A stretch of DNA of 6,476 nucleotides. It comes from Chlorobiaceae bacterium (GTDB taxonomy: Bacteria > Bacteroidota > Chlorobiia > Chlorobiales > Chlorobiaceae). The notes under the pieces were generated by a model. The model made no database searches. It saw only the letters and a program-made list of their open reading frames with translations, and was not told the origin of the DNA. Both the position numbers and the translations under genes were made by a program. Positions 4,697-6,476 of this stretch are shown here, one piece after another (within the stretch, counting starts at the first letter, position 1; each line of letters begins with the position of its first letter). The stretch lies in assembly GCA_013336025.1 (NCBI GenBank), contig JAAXUM010000107.1, positions 1-6,476 on the forward strand, written 5' to 3'.

Positions 4697-6476
4697 ATGA
4701 GCACGAACAATACTACTCCGCTGGCTACCGTTGCCACTATTATCGGTAAAGTCTGGGTTCAGTCTAAAGACGGATCCCGGCATTTGCTTGAATCAGGAGA
4801 TACGGTCTACGAAGGTGATGTGATCATTACCGAAAAAGGGAGTGCTGTCGAGTTCAAGACCCTGAGTGGTGCGACGCTGAAAGTTATCGGCAATCAGGAG
4901 ATTGTTCTCGCTGCCGGGCTTTTTGATAATCCCGGTGATTCTGGCCAGAGTGATTCTGATGCACCGGTTGATGTGGTGAGTGTTATCGGCAAAGTCTGGG
5001 TTCTGGATGAAAATGGAGCCCGGCGTTTGCTTCATAAGGGCGACAGGGTTCATGAAGGTGACACCATCATCACACAGAACGGGAGCAAGGTCAAACTCAG
5101 GAATGCAGATGGAGCAATCCTGAACGTTAGCGGTAACAAAGAGACGGTTCTTTCTTCCGGGCTTTTTGATAATCAGAACCCGCTTGATCCCCGTCAGAGA
5201 GATTCTGTCATATTCCCTGAGAGTACAGCAAGAAATACCACTGATAATCAACAGGATTCGGCAAGACGCTATACATCTTCAGACGGACAGCATGGGCACG
5301 GATTTATCCGGGCTCAGCGTCTTCAGGAAAGTGTTGTGCCTCCTGCTTATCGTTACTGGTCAAATACAGGTAACTATGTCTCATCATTTGCAGGCCGGGA
5401 TGAAGGTAATGACGCCCTTCTTGGCGGTCGTGCAACCACTGATGAACGAATCGTCATGGGTGTCACCCCGCTCACCTTTGATTATGAGCAGGCCGACTAT
5501 GTGTTGAGAGAGTTCAACGGTGAAGGTGATGAAAGAACGCCTAACTATCTTCCTAAGGCACTGGGTGAAACAGCGGTGGTTGTTGAGGGTGAAAATACCA
5601 TAACCGGCAATGTTCTTCTGAACGATCAAAACGGCAACGGGCCTTCAACGGTTTCGGCAATAACCTACATTCCTGAAGGCGGAGGTGCTCCTGTTACCGA
5701 ATCGGTTCCTGCAGGCGGTTCATTAACCGTCAATACGCAATACGGGTCATTTACCATCAACAGTGATGGAACGTGGAGTTACCTGAGCGATCCTACGGAA
5801 ACGCATGGAGCGGACAATGTCCTTAAAGATCCGATCGTCTACACCATCAGCGATATTGATGGCGACATAGCTTCATCCAGTCTGGTTATTGATGTTCTCG
5901 ACACCATTCCTGTCATTGGCACTCCCTTGCCCTCATCCGTTGACGAGGATGACCTTGACAATGCACAATCTGTCGGTACTGATCCTGTCAAGGAGTCGGT
6001 TACGGTCGGCGGATCGCTTGGTGTTGTTCCTGGCGAAGACCCTATCGACACCTATTTCACCCCGCAAGATGCGCCGACAGGGTTGACCTCGGGCGGCAAA
6101 GAGGTGAAATATTATGTAAGTGGTGACGGCCATACCCTGATTGCCTATACGGGCAGTTCAGTAAATCCTGACGGTACGCCTGTTGACCAGGTTTTCACTG
6201 TCGAGATTATCGACCCGTATGACCAGAGCGGATCACAGCGCTATGAATTTACCCTTCTCGATCAGATAGATCATCCTGCAGCGGCTGGCGAGAATACGAT
6301 GGATTTCACTTTTGATTTCCAGGTACGTGATACCAATGAAGGTACTCTTGATACCGCAAACGGATTGTTTACCGTTACCGTGGTTGACGACATCCCGGAA
6401 CTCGTGCGAGACAGCTCGGGAGTGCCGTTGAGCGTAAGTGGCAAAGTGCATGAAGACGCGCTGACGACAAGCGGAA
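4697..6476 (+). CDS. Large LapA/RTX-type surface adhesin, N-terminal 593 residues (runs off the window)
   Basis: The frame is open from ATG 4697 to the window end. An in-frame TAA at 4679-4681 leaves no other ATG, GTG or TTG, though no Shine-Dalgarno site is visible. There is no Sec signal peptide, as expected for type I secretion. Two tandem modules (12-78 and 93-159) share IIGKVWV / VIGKVWV, a central GD.V.EGD.IIT and an ending GLFDN. They resemble LapA retention modules and FecR-like domains. Residues 160-290 form a polar linker. A VCBS/Big-like domain spans about 290-405 (GSFTINSDGTWSYL at 350-363, YTISDIDGD at 382-390). About 410-567 matches the T1SS-143 repeat pattern (VDEDDL, LTSGGKEVKYYVS, YEFTLLDQIDHP). 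A further repeat starts near HEDAL (585-589). The C-terminal RTX and secretion signal lie outside. The likely role is adhesion at the cell surface, exported by a type I system. Confidence 0.85.
   Translation, partial: MSTNNTTPLATVATIIGKVWVQSKDGSRHLLESGDTVYEGDVIITEKGSAVEFKTLSGATLKVIGNQEIVLAAGLFDNPGDSGQSDSDAPVDVVSVIGKVWVLDENGARRLLHKGDRVHEGDTIITQNGSKVKLRNADGAILNVSGNKETVLSSGLFDNQNPLDPRQRDSVIFPESTARNTTDNQQDSARRYTSSDGQHGHGFIRAQRLQESVVPPAYRYWSNTGNYVSSFAGRDEGNDALLGGRATTDERIVMGVTPLTFDYEQADYVLREFNGEGDERTPNYLPKALGETAVVVEGENTITGNVLLNDQNGNGPSTVSAITYIPEGGGAPVTESVPAGGSLTVNTQYGSFTINSDGTWSYLSDPTETHGADNVLKDPIVYTISDIDGDIASSSLVIDVLDTIPVIGTPLPSSVDEDDLDNAQSVGTDPVKESVTVGGSLGVVPGEDPIDTYFTPQDAPTGLTSGGKEVKYYVSGDGHTLIAYTGSSVNPDGTPVDQVFTVEIIDPYDQSGSQRYEFTLLDQIDHPAAAGENTMDFTFDFQVRDTNEGTLDTANGLFTVTVVDDIPELVRDSSGVPLSVSGKVHEDALTTSG
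4730..5173 (+). repeat. Tandem duplication of the retention-like module (243-bp period)
   Basis: Codons 12-78 (4730-4930) and 93-159 (4973-5173) align without gaps at an offset of 81 residues. Identity is moderate in protein, with blocks of near-identical DNA: AAAGTCTGGGTT early in each copy and an exact 18-base match, CCGGGCTTTTTGATAATC, at the end. Copy one ends VLAAGLFDN and copy two VLSSGLFDN. The conserved DNA blocks suggest a fairly recent in-frame duplication or continuing gene conversion. A short Asp/Ser-rich spacer (79-90) separates the copies. Confidence 0.85.

Noticed and set aside
4507..4749. Plus-strand 80-codon frame with a hydrophobic start
   Set aside because: It overlaps the adhesin N-terminus in another frame, has no ribosome site, and its Cys/aromatic-rich content reflects the AT-rich DNA.
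4793..5251. Minus-strand 152-codon frame with internal repetition
   Set aside because: Its repeated sequence is just the mirror of the duplicated retention-like module on the plus strand.

Overview
The window looks like chromosomal DNA of a green sulfur bacterium (Chlorobiaceae, Chlorobium/Pelodictyon type). This is an inference. It rests on a PucC/bacteriochlorophyll-delivery family membrane protein, the style of the ThiC and QueD proteins, weak or absent Shine-Dalgarno sites, and a large RTX/LapA-type surface protein like those known from this group. No marker gene is present to fix the species.

Layout. 1-460 (minus): the first 153 codons of thiC. 461-693: its leader, with a TPP riboswitch and a good sigma-70-type promoter. 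694-1118: non-coding DNA between divergent genes, holding a 119-bp element bounded by 30-bp inverted repeats (764-882), then a G-rich, degenerate tandem repeat (886-957), then a possible extended -10 promoter. 1119-2465 (plus): a PucC-family 12-helix transporter. 2471-3436 (plus): a radical SAM protein of the COG0731 type, five bases behind it with its ribosome site inside the end of pucC. 3418-3849 (minus): a QueD/6-pyruvoyl-tetrahydropterin-synthase family enzyme, converging on and overlapping the radical SAM gene by 19 bp. 3850-4696: about 850 bp of AT-rich DNA with no convincing gene, carrying candidate promoters and a dyad. 4697-6476 and beyond (plus): the N-terminal 593 residues of a large secreted adhesin. 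It has two tandem LapA-retention/FecR-like modules, a linker, a VCBS-like domain, a T1SS-143-like repeat and the beginning of the next repeat.

How the parts relate. thiC is controlled by thiamine pyrophosphate through its own leader and is independent of its neighbours. pucC and the radical SAM gene almost certainly share a transcript. PucC relatives act in pigment or light-harvesting assembly, so a link of the radical SAM enzyme to that process is possible but unproven. QueD belongs to 7-deazaguanine (queuosine) biosynthesis. The adhesin stands alone behind a long AT-rich leader region. Its N-terminal architecture suggests a type I-secreted protein held at the outer membrane. The most unusual protein feature here is the duplicated retention-like module, in which only the first copy carries an Ala-Ala-Gly sequence like a LapG cleavage site.
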